18,616 nt of DNA from Candidatus Thalassarchaeaceae archaeon (GCA_030747885.1 JASLJW010000028.1:1-18616), one strand, 5' to 3'; shown: positions 1 through 8,119, counted from the first letter of the stretch. The notes: generated by a model from the letters alone, not told the origin. Program-made: numbers and translations.

Positions 1-90
1 TCTGGCTCTGGTTCTGGTTCTGGCTCTGGCTCTGGCTCTGGTTCTGGCTCTGGCTCTGGCTCTGGTTCTGGCTCTGGCTCTGGCTCTGGC
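1..90. repeat. Hexanucleotide repeat (TCTGGC/TCTGGT) encoding Pro-Glu linker
   Basis: Fifteen uninterrupted 6-base units fill positions 1-90 and continue off the left edge. On the minus strand each unit encodes Pro-Glu in the GH13 gene. Units 2, 3, 7 and 11 are TCTGGT and the others TCTGGC. Positions 13-84 are therefore three exact copies of a 24-base unit (one T form followed by three C forms), which suggests expansion in 24-base steps. The product is an extended, acidic, probably rigid linker. Confidence 0.95.
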
Positions 91-2570
91 CATTCAACAA
101 TGAAGGAGTAATTCAGTATTGAATTGGGACAATCATGGAAAAAGAATTCTGATTCTCCACAATTTAGAATTGCAGCTTCAAACGTCAAGATAATTTCACT
201 ACCGTTTGGGATTGTTTCATTCAAAATCAGTTGCCATGAATAATTGTAAGTAGAATTTGCGAATATGAGGTAATACCACTCAAATATGCCCGGAAATCCT
301 TCTACAAGTTGATTATTTACAGTAGCATTTACCCCAGGATAATTTATCCCTTTATCGCAAATATTTGTCAGTTCTAGAGTGACGTATAATGTTTCATTCA
401 CTGTCAAATTTTCAACAATTAAGCAATGACCATCATCCCTCTCAGGAGTTGTGATATTAGATTCAAAATATGATGTTTCATTGGTCAGTACTGTAACACT
501 ATGCTGAGAAATATGAAGTAAATTTGTCCCATTCTCAAGATATCCTGTTCCAAAAACTGTAGAATGATCATTGAAACCATTTCCTATATCGATAGAGGTA
601 CTTGTTGCTCCTCTATTCAGAGCAATTAGACTAGAATCAGAGCCGGTTGAACGTTGATAGACAACTACGTCTGAAGAATTGAAAATTGATTGATAACCAC
701 CTCGACGTAATGATTCGAGTTCAGATCTTAGAACTCCGAGTTCACTAATATTCTCTTGGAGGTTTCTTTCTCTTTCATTGAGCAACTGATTATCTCGCCA
801 CATGTGGCGATTATCTGGATCTGCTCCCCCGTATTCTCCATACTCATCACCCATGTAAATCATCGGTGCACCTGGAGTAGTCAATAACCAACCATGAGCT
901 TGAAGTGAAGCACGATATGGATCATCTGTTCCAGGTTGACCGGGAAGACCCTGTTCTACCCATTGATTCCATTCATCAGCAGTTCCAGGATCAGCACGTG
1001 ATGAGAACCGAGATACATCATGGCTTCCAACGAATGGAACCATTACAGATCCTTCGACATATTGATCTTGACTTCGAGCGGTCCAATAATCAAGATGGAT
1101 GTAATCCTCCTCACCAGTAGCAAAAACACGATCAGAGGTTGCATGATAGAGAACGAAATCAGCTTGACCATCTAAAGAATTAGGGCCAATGTATCGATTA
1201 ATTGTCCCATATTGTTCAGAGTTTGAAGCAAGGTCGTGTCCAGACCAACCCATTGCTGTTTCACCCTTGAGATAGATATCTGTTCCAGCAGTCTCGAATC
1301 TCTCATTGATTCGAACTGCTAAATTGGTAATTGCAAGATCATCTACATGCTTAACAGCATCAATTCGACCTCCGTCTAAATCATAAGTTTCAATCCACCA
1401 AAGAATATCTTCAATCATTTGTTCAGAGGCATTTCTATCCTTCCAATTCAGATCAGGCATATAGTCCCTAAACAGACAATCAAGTCGATGCTCGGTCCAA
1501 TCACAGTTCTCCTCTCCACAGATACATCCTTGGTTAAACCAATCAGGATGATTGGTATGGTAAGGATGATCTTGGTGAACATGATTAACAACGAAATCGC
1601 CCATGACTCGGATTCCCTGAGCATGAGCTGCATCAACCAATTCATGCAATTCCTCTGGTGTGCCAAGACGAGAGTCAATACTTCGCGGTTCTACAGGCCA
1701 ATACCCATGGTATGCAGAAACTTCATGCACACCATCTGCTGCAAGTCCAGACCCATTTGCAGCCTCATTGAATGGCGTGAGCCACAATGCATTAACTCCT
1801 AGATTTGTGAAATAACCAGATTGAATCATGTTGGTAACGCCTGCCAAATCCCCTCCCATCCAATCGGCACCTTGAGCAACCCCTTGGATTTCTGATGGAT
1901 CATTAGATTGGTTACCGTTTACGAAGCGATCGGTCATCACCATATAGATCAAAGCATCTTCCCAAATAAAATCAGATTCTTCACCAATCCAGAAAGGGAG
2001 AAGAAGATTATCAGCAGGGATTCCAGAAGCATCTACTCCTTCAATGTGAATTGTGTGTTTCCCATTTGAAAACCCGCTGATATCAAGAGTCCATGTCCAA
2101 TTCGTTGCATCCCAAACTGAAGCAGTCAGTGCAGAAGGGGTTTCCAAAGGACCTTCTCCCGTTGAACCAGCATGCCAGAAAACAGTCAATGTATCCTCAT
2201 TCATATGATGAGTAAACATTGGTTGAGAATAATCCGGGACTCTAACAATACTGTTCTCTACACCCCCACAATATCCTCGATAACTTTGGTTCGGATCGAA
2301 AAGCCACTCATCGTCAATTATCAATTTGTAGCAATACATACCGGGATCAAGGTTCATTGAAATGGTCCAAACATTATTCATTTCAGATAGGTTATTTCTT
2401 GAAGCCCAATCATCCCACTCTCCAGATACTTCGACCGTTGATGCTGTTCCCTCCCATGTGAATTCAATCATAGAATCTCTTTGACGAACTGGTGATGATT
2501 CTGCCTCAATTGCCACTAAAGGCAATACAGAAAATAGCATCAACATCGTAAAGAAAACTGCGTATCTCAT
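1..2570 (-). CDS. Secreted GH13 alpha-amylase-family glycosidase with Pro-Glu linker (3' end outside window)
   Basis: This reads as a secreted alpha-glucan hydrolase. I translated it by hand: it starts at 2570 and stays open for 856 codons to the left edge, so the C-terminus is missing. Residues 1-24 look like a signal peptide. Residues 33-112 resemble a CBM48/CBM20-like beta-sandwich, and 117-180 form a second beta-sandwich. The GH13 barrel spans about 200-620. Region I has D325 and N329-H330. Region II has R402, nucleophile D404 and K407-H408. Region III has acid/base E437, and region IV has H517-D518, so the catalytic residues are all present. A Cys cluster (C349, C351, C356, C365) lies after region I. 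Residues 640-827 are beta-rich, and a Pro-Glu repeat starts at 828, probably leading to a surface anchor. The start lies 1 nt after the ATPase stop, with GGTGAGG 9 nt upstream. It is the last gene of the transporter operon. Exact specificity (amylase, neopullulanase or other) cannot be decided. Confidence 0.93.
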   Translation of the reverse strand, partial: MRYAVFFTMLMLFSVLPLVAIEAESSPVRQRDSMIEFTWEGTASTVEVSGEWDDWASRNNLSEMNNVWTISMNLDPGMYCYKLIIDDEWLFDPNQSYRGYCGGVENSIVRVPDYSQPMFTHHMNEDTLTVFWHAGSTGEGPLETPSALTASVWDATNWTWTLDISGFSNGKHTIHIEGVDASGIPADNLLLPFWIGEESDFIWEDALIYMVMTDRFVNGNQSNDPSEIQGVAQGADWMGGDLAGVTNMIQSGYFTNLGVNALWLTPFNEAANGSGLAADGVHEVSAYHGYWPVEPRSIDSRLGTPEELHELVDAAHAQGIRVMGDFVVNHVHQDHPYHTNHPDWFNQGCICGEENCDWTEHRLDCLFRDYMPDLNWKDRNASEQMIEDILWWIETYDLDGGRIDAVKHVDDLAITNLAVRINERFETAGTDIYLKGETAMGWSGHDLASNSEQYGTINRYIGPNSLDGQADFVLYHATSDRVFATGEEDYIHLDYWTARSQDQYVEGSVMVPFVGSHDVSRFSSRADPGTADEWNQWVEQGLPGQPGTDDPYRASLQAHGWLLTTPGAPMIYMGDEYGEYGGADPDNRHMWRDNQLLNERERNLQENISELGVLRSELESLRRGGYQSIFNSSDVVVYQRSTGSDSSLIALNRGATSTSIDIGNGFNDHSTVFGTGYLENGTNLLHISQHSVTVLTNETSYFESNITTPERDDGHCLIVENLTVNETLYVTLELTNICDKGINYPGVNATVNNQLVEGFPGIFEWYYLIFANSTYNYSWQLILNETIPNGSEIILTFEAAILNCGESEFFFHDCPNSILNYSFIVEWPEPEPEPEPEPEPEPEPEPEPEPEPEPEP

Positions 2571-2571
2571 A

Positions 2572-3348
2572 CTATTCTTCCTCACCAAATAGGCTATTCG
2601 CAGTTTCAACAATATCGTTCAAATGATCACAAAGGAATCCTTCGATAAATGGATTTGAAGGATTACGATAAACATCCATAGGAGGTGCATGTTGTTGAAG
2701 TTCTCCCTCATTCAATACAGCTATACGATCCGCAAGTGTCATTGCCTCAATTTGATCATGAGTAACATAGACAGTCGTCATTCCCAATTCATCATGTAAT
2801 CTGCGAATTTCTACTCGCATCTGTTGACGAAGTTCTGCATCAAGATTGGATAGAGGTTCATCCATCAAGAGAACTTTTGGCCTCTTGATTAAGGCTCGAC
2901 CTAAAGCAACTCTCTGCCTCTGCCCACCAGACAATTGCTTGGGTTTCTTATCTAACTCTGAACTCAAACCTAACATTGAGGATGTTTCAATAATCAATTT
3001 ATTAATTTCCTCATCAGACATTCGTTCTTCACCCTTCTGCATTCTTAATCCAAAGGATAGGTTATCAGAAATCGACATATGAGGATAGAGCGCGTATGAT
3101 TGGAATACCATTCCGATTCCTCGGGCACCTGGAGGCAAATCGTTCACTCTAGCTCCACCTATGCTGATATCTCCCTCTGTCACATCCTCTAACCCAGCAA
3201 GCATCCTCAGAGTGGTCGACTTACCACACCCAGAAGGCCCTAATAGAACGAGAAATTCCCCCTCATTAATTTCTAAATTTAGTTCATTCACTGCCGTGAA
3301 TCCATTCTCATATCGTTTAGTCACCTTTCTGAAACTCACATTCACCAT
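2572..3348 (-). CDS. Sugar ABC transporter ATPase, MalK/UgpC-like, short form
   Basis: This is the cytoplasmic ATPase that drives the MalF/MalG-like permease pair encoded upstream in the operon. All nucleotide-binding motifs are present: Walker A at 37-45 (GPSGCGKST), Q-loop Q83, signature LSGGQ at 139-143, Walker B at 159-164 (LLMDE), D-loop SNLD at 167-170 and switch H197. The protein is 258 residues, whereas MalK/UgpC proteins are usually about 350-380. It ends about 20 residues past the ABC domain with an acidic tail, so the C-terminal TOBE/OB regulatory domain is absent. The stop is followed 1 nt later by the GH13 start, so the short length comes from a tight gene junction and not from a visible frameshift. 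The start at 3348 follows GGGGTGAT and lies 4 nt from the preceding stop. Family assignment is firm; the transported sugar is inferred from context. Confidence 0.95.
   Translation of the reverse strand: MVNVSFRKVTKRYENGFTAVNELNLEINEGEFLVLLGPSGCGKSTTLRMLAGLEDVTEGDISIGGARVNDLPPGARGIGMVFQSYALYPHMSISDNLSFGLRMQKGEERMSDEEINKLIIETSSMLGLSSELDKKPKQLSGGQRQRVALGRALIKRPKVLLMDEPLSNLDAELRQQMRVEIRRLHDELGMTTVYVTHDQIEAMTLADRIAVLNEGELQQHAPPMDVYRNPSNPFIEGFLCDHLNDIVETANSLFGEEE
2580..2586 (-). promoter_or_regulatory. Ribosome binding site of the GH13 gene
   Basis: The minus strand reads GGTGAGG, 9 nt before the ATG at 2570. It matches the archaeal 16S anti-Shine-Dalgarno (complement of ...ATCACCTCC) and lies inside the last codons of the ATPase gene, so the two genes are translationally linked. 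Confidence 0.7.
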
Positions 3349-3351
3349 GGT

Positions 3352-3359
3352 ATCACCCC
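3352..3359 (-). promoter_or_regulatory. Ribosome binding site of the ATPase gene
   Basis: The minus strand reads GGGGTGAT, with three bases between it and the ATG at 3348. It contains the TGA stop codon of the MalG-like gene, so termination and re-initiation are probably coupled. This fixes the ATPase start. Confidence 0.7.
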
Positions 3360-4636
3360 TTCACTCCACCTGCACTCAATCCTTCAATTAAGAATCGTTG
3401 GAATGCAATGAAAAGAATGACTACTGGAAGACTAACCAACAAGGATGCTGCGGCAAAATCCCCCCATGCCTGGCCAGTTGAAGAAATCAAGGAAGCTAAA
3501 CCCACTGGTAACGTGTACATTTCCTCACTGGTGTTGAAAGTCAAGGCTAGAAGGAACTCATTCCATGCAGCAAGAAATGAGAATAATGCAGTCACTGCCA
3601 CTGCTGGAATAGAAAGTGGGAGAATGATTCTCCAAAATACTTGATTTTGACTACAACCATCAACCAAGGCGGCTTCCTCCAACTCCTTGGGTACTGTATC
3701 GAAGAATCCTTTCAACATCCAAACACAGAGTGGCAAGGCAGTTACAGAATATGCAAGTATCAAACCTAATGATGAATTAAGAAGGCCAAGTGCCTTCATC
3801 ACCAAGAAATAAGGAACAAGAATAATCACTCCTGGAAACATCTGAACAAGTAGGAAAGAAAACATGGCGAAATCTCTCCCCCTAAATCGGAACCGACTGA
3901 ATGCATAACCTGCAGGAATTGCCAATGCAAGCCCCAACATTGTGGTTCCAATGGAGACAATTACTGAATTCCTTGTCCAAATCCAGAATGAATCAGACGA
4001 GAGGATGTTGCTGAAATGTTCCATGGTAATGATTTCAAAGAATCCGCCTCCAAGAGAATTTCCAGGAGATACTGCAACATCAATAATCCAAAGAATAGGT
4101 AAAACCACAAACGCAACTGCATGAAGGAGAGCAATGTGGCGAAGAATTGTTCCATGAAATCTCTTTATCGTCCTATTTCTGGAAAGCCCCAACTCAGCAG
4201 AATGTACAGTCTGTTTTCCAGATGCCCATAGGGTAACTACCGGTTTCGATACGGAGAGAATTACCCATAGAGCTGGAATAGATGACCACAGCATCATCCA
4301 AATATCGATGGTAATTTTTGGACCCGACATAAATTGTAGAACCGACAATAATAGAACAAGTCCGGAAATCCCAATCACTCCATCACGAATGAATCTCTTC
4401 CCACGATCTAATTTCTTCAACATAAAGAAAAGAGTAGCGGTAACAAGAAATTGCATAGATGCAGAGAAGGCGGAATCAAAATCTTCTCTGAGAATAAACA
4501 GCCAGAAAGAAACCAAATTGATTAGCAATACGAAAGGAAACAAATTTCTCAGAGACTCAATCTCGGCAGGAATATACCAAAGGCGGGCTAAGTCGCCATC
4601 TTTGCCCATGGAAATACTACTACCTTTTCCAATCAT
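3353..4636 (-). CDS. Sugar ABC transporter permease, MalG-like, with extra N-terminal membrane domain
   Basis: This is the second inner-membrane permease subunit of the sugar importer. Residues about 165-427 form a typical MalG/BPD_transp_1 domain: a first membrane helix near 168-188, a periplasmic segment, a transmembrane core, and the EAA loop near 319-340 (E320, A322-A323, D326-G327, then ILP) that couples to the ATPase. Usual MalG proteins are about 280 residues, and this one has 427. The additional N-terminal part (about 30-135) holds four predicted hydrophobic helices (33-49, 61-73, 87-103 and 112-129), followed by a cytoplasmic-looking linker rich in basic residues. The start overlaps the MalF-like stop as ATGA (4636-4633) and has GGAGG 7 nt upstream, which supports this start and hence the extension. 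I do not recognise the extension as a named domain. Confidence 0.93.
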   Translation of the reverse strand: MIGKGSSISMGKDGDLARLWYIPAEIESLRNLFPFVLLINLVSFWLFILREDFDSAFSASMQFLVTATLFFMLKKLDRGKRFIRDGVIGISGLVLLLSVLQFMSGPKITIDIWMMLWSSIPALWVILSVSKPVVTLWASGKQTVHSAELGLSRNRTIKRFHGTILRHIALLHAVAFVVLPILWIIDVAVSPGNSLGGGFFEIITMEHFSNILSSDSFWIWTRNSVIVSIGTTMLGLALAIPAGYAFSRFRFRGRDFAMFSFLLVQMFPGVIILVPYFLVMKALGLLNSSLGLILAYSVTALPLCVWMLKGFFDTVPKELEEAALVDGCSQNQVFWRIILPLSIPAVAVTALFSFLAAWNEFLLALTFNTSEEMYTLPVGLASLISSTGQAWGDFAAASLLVSLPVVILFIAFQRFLIEGLSAGGVKG

Positions 4637-6111
4637 GAAACCGCCTCCGTTGCATTAGTTTTCTTCATGTAAGTCCATGAGAATGCGACCAACATTAGGA
4701 AAATAACAACTGACCACGCTGCGGCCACCCCATATGCTCCATCTCTGAAAGCAACATCGTAAACATATGTAATCAAAATATCAGTCGAACCAGGGCCATC
4801 AAAATCGAGATTGGGGCCGCCATCTGTCATCAGATAGATGACATTGAACATGTTAAATGTCCAAATGAATCCTAGCAATGAAAGGGGAATTAAGGCACTT
4901 CTAAGGTTGGGTAGAGTGAGGAAACGGAATCGTGAAAATGCATCAATACCATCGACTTCGGCTGCCTCATACATGTCCTTTGGCAATGCTTGCAGTGCAC
5001 CAGATATCGACATCATCATGAATGGAATGCCGAGCCATATATTTACCAAAATTACAACAATTCTAGCACCATTGGCATCAGCCAATAAATTGAGATTGGT
5101 CCCTAAGAAATCATTCAGGGCACCAGCGGGCTCATACAATCCCCGCCAAACCAAGACCGAAATGTATGAAGGGATGGCCCATGGAAGAAGTAAAGCAGTC
5201 CTGTATACACTCCTTCCCTTCAACTCTGAAGAATTGAGTGCCATGGCCAATATTAATCCAAAACCGATGTGGGCAGCAACGTTAACTACAGACCAAACAA
5301 GAGTGAAAACAGTGACTCTGAAAAAACCAGAAGTTGAAATTACTGTCAAGAAATTTTCTAAACCAATGAAACTCTGTTCACCTAAATGCGATTGATCCGC
5401 ATTTGTGAATGAGAGCCAGATTCCATACAAAACAGGATAAAAAGTGAGAACAGAAAGGGCAAGAATAGCTGGAGCGATGTAATAATGGGCAGAACGTGAA
5501 GTGTTTCTTCCATCTCTATTGTCCATCCATCTCAATACAAACAACAAAGCAATCATACTCAGAGCAATTGAACCAATAGCGAAAATGTAAGGAGAAGTCT
5601 CGATGACCACAGTTTCTACATCATTGACGATTGATGTGCTAGCAATGGATGACGAAAGAATCGAATTCCCATCGGCATCTATCGTCAATACTGCAAGAAA
5701 AATTTCGACCCCAGATGGAAGTCCTGTCAATGTACAATTTACTCCGATTGTTCCTTGAGGAACTATTGCTACTCCATATGGGTCTCGATAAACTGGAATA
5801 TAGGAATCATCGCCCATTTCATATGAACAATCATCGTACCATTCCCCAAACCCAGGTTGTTGAAGCCCACTAACATTCTCTACTCGAATCACCGAATGTT
5901 TGGTGGCATCTATTGTATCGGAGAATGAAGATTCATTCACCCAAATCTCGAGAGTTGTATTGACTTCAGCGGGGGAATTCATCAACCAATTAAGTCCAAC
6001 TTTTCGATATCCTGCATCCCCATCGGCTTCTAATTGAGTTGCTTCTGATGCCTCCACCATTGGAGAAAGGGAAAAAATTACCAAAGCAAAAATGACGAGA
6101 TACTTCTTCAT
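4633..6111 (-). CDS. Sugar ABC transporter permease, MalF-like, with signal peptide and extracellular FN3-like domain
   Basis: This is the first permease subunit of the importer. Residues about 205-492 match the MalF/UgpA permease: a first helix at 210-235, a core with the EAA loop at 382-401 (EAAEVDG, then FLTLP) and a last helix near 462-481. The N-terminal 200 residues are unusual. Residues 1-22 look like a cleavable signal peptide. Residues 35-165 form an extracellular beta-sandwich that resembles a fibronectin type III domain, with sequons and two cysteines (C95, C126) that could pair. A hydrophobic helix at 174-194 then returns the chain to the cytoplasm before the permease core. Start 6111 overlaps the binding-protein stop by 4 nt (ATGA) and has GGAGGG 6 nt upstream, so the long form is probably real. 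Bacterial MalF also has a large outer domain, but it sits in a loop between helices and not at the N-terminus. Confidence 0.93.
   Translation of the reverse strand: MKKYLVIFALVIFSLSPMVEASEATQLEADGDAGYRKVGLNWLMNSPAEVNTTLEIWVNESSFSDTIDATKHSVIRVENVSGLQQPGFGEWYDDCSYEMGDDSYIPVYRDPYGVAIVPQGTIGVNCTLTGLPSGVEIFLAVLTIDADGNSILSSSIASTSIVNDVETVVIETSPYIFAIGSIALSMIALLFVLRWMDNRDGRNTSRSAHYYIAPAILALSVLTFYPVLYGIWLSFTNADQSHLGEQSFIGLENFLTVISTSGFFRVTVFTLVWSVVNVAAHIGFGLILAMALNSSELKGRSVYRTALLLPWAIPSYISVLVWRGLYEPAGALNDFLGTNLNLLADANGARIVVILVNIWLGIPFMMMSISGALQALPKDMYEAAEVDGIDAFSRFRFLTLPNLRSALIPLSLLGFIWTFNMFNVIYLMTDGGPNLDFDGPGSTDILITYVYDVAFRDGAYGVAAAWSVVIFLMLVAFSWTYMKKTNATEAVS
4644..4648 (-). promoter_or_regulatory. Ribosome binding site of the MalG-like gene
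   Basis: GGAGG on the minus strand lies 7 nt before the ATG at 4636, inside the end of the MalF-like gene. It supports the upstream start and therefore the long N-terminal membrane extension of this permease. Confidence 0.7.
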
Positions 6112-7385
6112 GATAAGCCCTCCAAATCAGATTCAAGAGCTCCATCAGCAAGTGAAAGAGCCTCTGAAGAACTCATTTTACCTGCATACACATTTTCAAA
6201 GGCAGTTACAAGAGGATCGTATACCATTGCCATAGCCCTAGTTGTGGGCGCAGGGGTACCTTCCATCAATTGATCAATAAAACCAGATATCACAATATTT
6301 TCAGTGATTTCTGAATCGTGATACAAATCAACATGAGTTGGCATTGTATATGTCTCAATTGCGAACTCTTTCTGAACCTCAGATGAAGACAGGAAAAGAG
6401 CAAGATGTGTTGCCCACTCCTTATTCAACGACTGTTTACTGACTGACCAACCCTTGTATGTAACCAATGGAGCAACTCGTTCTCCCGTCTCAGAAACCAT
6501 TGGTAGAAGGGTCTGTTGAAGTGGAATCCTACCTGCTTCATACGTGGCCCAATTCCATGGTCCATCGACAATCATCGCCGCTTTGGAACTTAGAAACTGA
6601 GTCTTCATTGATTCAGTCTGAGTACCGGTCTCAACAACACTGTGATTCAATTCAAGATCTAGCATCCAATCCATTGCTTCAGCAGAACCATTGGAATCGA
6701 GAGTTGGAGTTCCATTCATATCGAAAAGTGAACCCCCAAATCCTGCTTGAAAACCAAACCACCAATACGCATTCTTCACAGGAAGAGCCAATCCATTTAC
6801 ATCACCAGAGGTCAGTTCTTTGGCAGCAATTAACATATCATCTAATGTCCAATTTTCATCGGGATAATCTATTCCTGCGGAATCAAAAAGTATTGGATTG
6901 TATAGTAAACTCAGACAATCCTGACTTGCAGGAATTCCCAAGAGTTCCCCCTCATACCTCATTGCATTAAGGGCGCGAGGATCAAACTTGGAACGATCAA
7001 TCGGTGTTGTATGTGGGCGAAGATCCTCTAGAAGTGGTTGACCTCCAACACGAATATCTCCAATCTTGCCCAATTGGTCTGAAGATAGGCGGACAAGGTC
7101 AGGTGCTTCACCTCCCTGCGCTGCAATCATGAACTGTTGATCAGCCTCAGGATATGGGACCGCAGAAATCTGTACCTCTACACCCGGGTTAGAGGACATA
7201 AATAGAGATATTTTTGATTCAAATGTGGCCTGTTCCTTACTCTCTGCAGCAAAAGAGTGCCAAATATTGAGTTCAATTTTCTCAACTACATTCTCATCTT
7301 CTGAAATGGAATCCATAGAAAGGCATCCAGGAAGTAGAAGCAAAAATACAATGACAAACGAACATATCATCCGTTGTCCATTCAT
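6108..7385 (-). CDS. ABC transporter sugar-binding lipoprotein (SBP family 1, MalE-like)
   Basis: This is the extracytoplasmic solute-binding protein that delivers sugar to the MalF/MalG-like permease. Residues 1-20 are a lipoprotein signal with lipobox L18-P19-G20-C21, so the mature protein should be lipid-anchored at C21. The remaining roughly 400 residues follow the family 1 extracellular binding-protein pattern: an early beta-strand ending in WHSF near 42, a GEAPDLVRLSSDQLG segment near 93, a GIPASQDCLSLLYN segment typical of the lobe crossover, and the AAMIVDGPWNWATYEAG segment that is highly characteristic of MalE-type proteins. Length (425) is normal. The start lies 3 nt after the phosphatase stop. 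Upstream bases AAGGATGTGTGAT give only a weak ribosome binding site, and Met6 is a possible alternative start that would leave a shorter signal. The ligand is not readable from the sequence; malto-oligosaccharide is inferred from the GH13 gene. Confidence 0.93.
   Translation of the reverse strand: MNGQRMICSFVIVFLLLLPGCLSMDSISEDENVVEKIELNIWHSFAAESKEQATFESKISLFMSSNPGVEVQISAVPYPEADQQFMIAAQGGEAPDLVRLSSDQLGKIGDIRVGGQPLLEDLRPHTTPIDRSKFDPRALNAMRYEGELLGIPASQDCLSLLYNPILFDSAGIDYPDENWTLDDMLIAAKELTSGDVNGLALPVKNAYWWFGFQAGFGGSLFDMNGTPTLDSNGSAEAMDWMLDLELNHSVVETGTQTESMKTQFLSSKAAMIVDGPWNWATYEAGRIPLQQTLLPMVSETGERVAPLVTYKGWSVSKQSLNKEWATHLALFLSSSEVQKEFAIETYTMPTHVDLYHDSEITENIVISGFIDQLMEGTPAPTTRAMAMVYDPLVTAFENVYAGKMSSSEALSLADGALESDLEGLS
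6118..6123 (-). promoter_or_regulatory. Ribosome binding site of the MalF-like gene
   Basis: GGAGGG on the minus strand lies 6 nt before the ATG at 6111, inside the last codons of the binding-protein gene. It supports the start that includes the signal peptide and FN3-like domain. Confidence 0.7.
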
Positions 7386-7388
7386 GAA

Positions 7389-8069
7389 TCACACATCCTT
7401 TGGGAATTTCTCTCCATGGAAGAGGATAGGCCAGATGTCTCTGAGATCTGGACCTGGCACCACTGGGACATCCGCCTCCTCAAATGCTAGATGTGCCTCA
7501 TCCCTAGTGGGATTGAAACCAATGAATTTACTTCCAGGAACATGCATTGAAAGATCCATGCTACTGTCACCTACACTTACAACTTCAGAGGGATCAAATC
7601 CATTGATTCGAATCAATTTCTGTATCATCTCACCTTTATCCCAAGCTGGAACTCGACAAACGCCTTCATCCATCAGGTATCCTTCATCATCATATGAGAA
7701 GCCGTTAGAAGCCCAATCATCTACCGCTAGCATCGAAGCTATAGTGGAAACAAACAAATCTACGCCTGCGGAAATAATGACTACGTGAACTCCTCGTTCT
7801 TTCAATAATTCAACTACGTCTCTAGCTCCTTCCATTAATCGAACTCCAGAATAACATCTGAACAGTTCATCACGGTGAATCTTCGGTTGGACTTTCTTCC
7901 ATTGGCCGATATCATCACGCATGAATTCTTCATCTGAGATCTCTCGATTAAGAAACGCCTTCAACAATGTAGCATCACCTGTTCCAAAATGTGAGTGAAT
8001 AACTGCCCACGAAGAACCTGCATCAGCAAGAACACCATCGCAATCGAAGGCTACAGCTCGTACGGACAT
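7389..8069 (-). CDS. HAD-superfamily phosphatase (SerB-like, subfamily IB type)
   Basis: This is a cytoplasmic phosphatase of the haloacid dehalogenase superfamily. All four motifs are in place: motif I D9-x-D11-G-V, motif II S100 in VVIISAG, motif III K145, and motif IV G167-D168-S-S-x-D172. The segment of about 65 residues between motifs I and II is a small helical (C1) cap, as in phosphoserine phosphatases and related enzymes. The 226-residue length is normal for the family. It is the first gene of the sugar-uptake operon and lies 3 nt from the binding protein gene, so a sugar phosphate (for example a product of imported glucan metabolism or trehalose phosphate) is a possible substrate. 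The motifs alone do not identify the substrate, and a SerB-like role is equally possible. The start at 8069 has no strong ribosome binding site and lies about 23 nt from a TATA-like box, which fits a leaderless mRNA. Confidence 0.9.
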   Translation of the reverse strand: MSVRAVAFDCDGVLADAGSSWAVIHSHFGTGDATLLKAFLNREISDEEFMRDDIGQWKKVQPKIHRDELFRCYSGVRLMEGARDVVELLKERGVHVVIISAGVDLFVSTIASMLAVDDWASNGFSYDDEGYLMDEGVCRVPAWDKGEMIQKLIRINGFDPSEVVSVGDSSMDLSMHVPGSKFIGFNPTRDEAHLAFEEADVPVVPGPDLRDIWPILFHGEKFPKDV

Positions 8070-8087
8070 CTAGCTCACGCTACACTG

Positions 8088-8099
8088 ACATATCCTTAG
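8088..8099 (-). promoter_or_regulatory. Candidate archaeal TATA/BRE promoter for the sugar operon
   Basis: On the minus strand the bases read CTAAGGATATGT. The TATA-like core is centred near 8092, about 23 nt from the A of the phosphatase ATG. Archaeal TATA boxes sit about 25 nt before transcription starts, so the mRNA would begin at or near the start codon (leaderless). It is the only intergenic space before the operon, which supports a promoter here, but the box is imperfect. Confidence 0.4.
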
Positions 8100-8119
8100 T
8101 CTCATCGACCGAAGGGGAC

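Noticed and set aside
1..90. CRISPR array or mobile repeat
   Set aside because: The units are 6 bases with no spacers and encode a Pro-Glu linker in frame.
1448..1678. Minus-strand open frame of 76 codons in another frame inside the GH13 gene
   Set aside because: The GH13 frame is intact here with catalytic motifs; the other frame is a shadow.
4838..5395. Plus-strand open frame of 185 codons
   Set aside because: It lies opposite the MalF-like permease, which has clear family motifs; the plus-strand product has no recognisable domain.
7225..7788. Plus-strand open frame of 187 codons
   Set aside because: It is antisense to both the phosphatase and the binding protein, crosses their junction, and has no domain or credible start signal.
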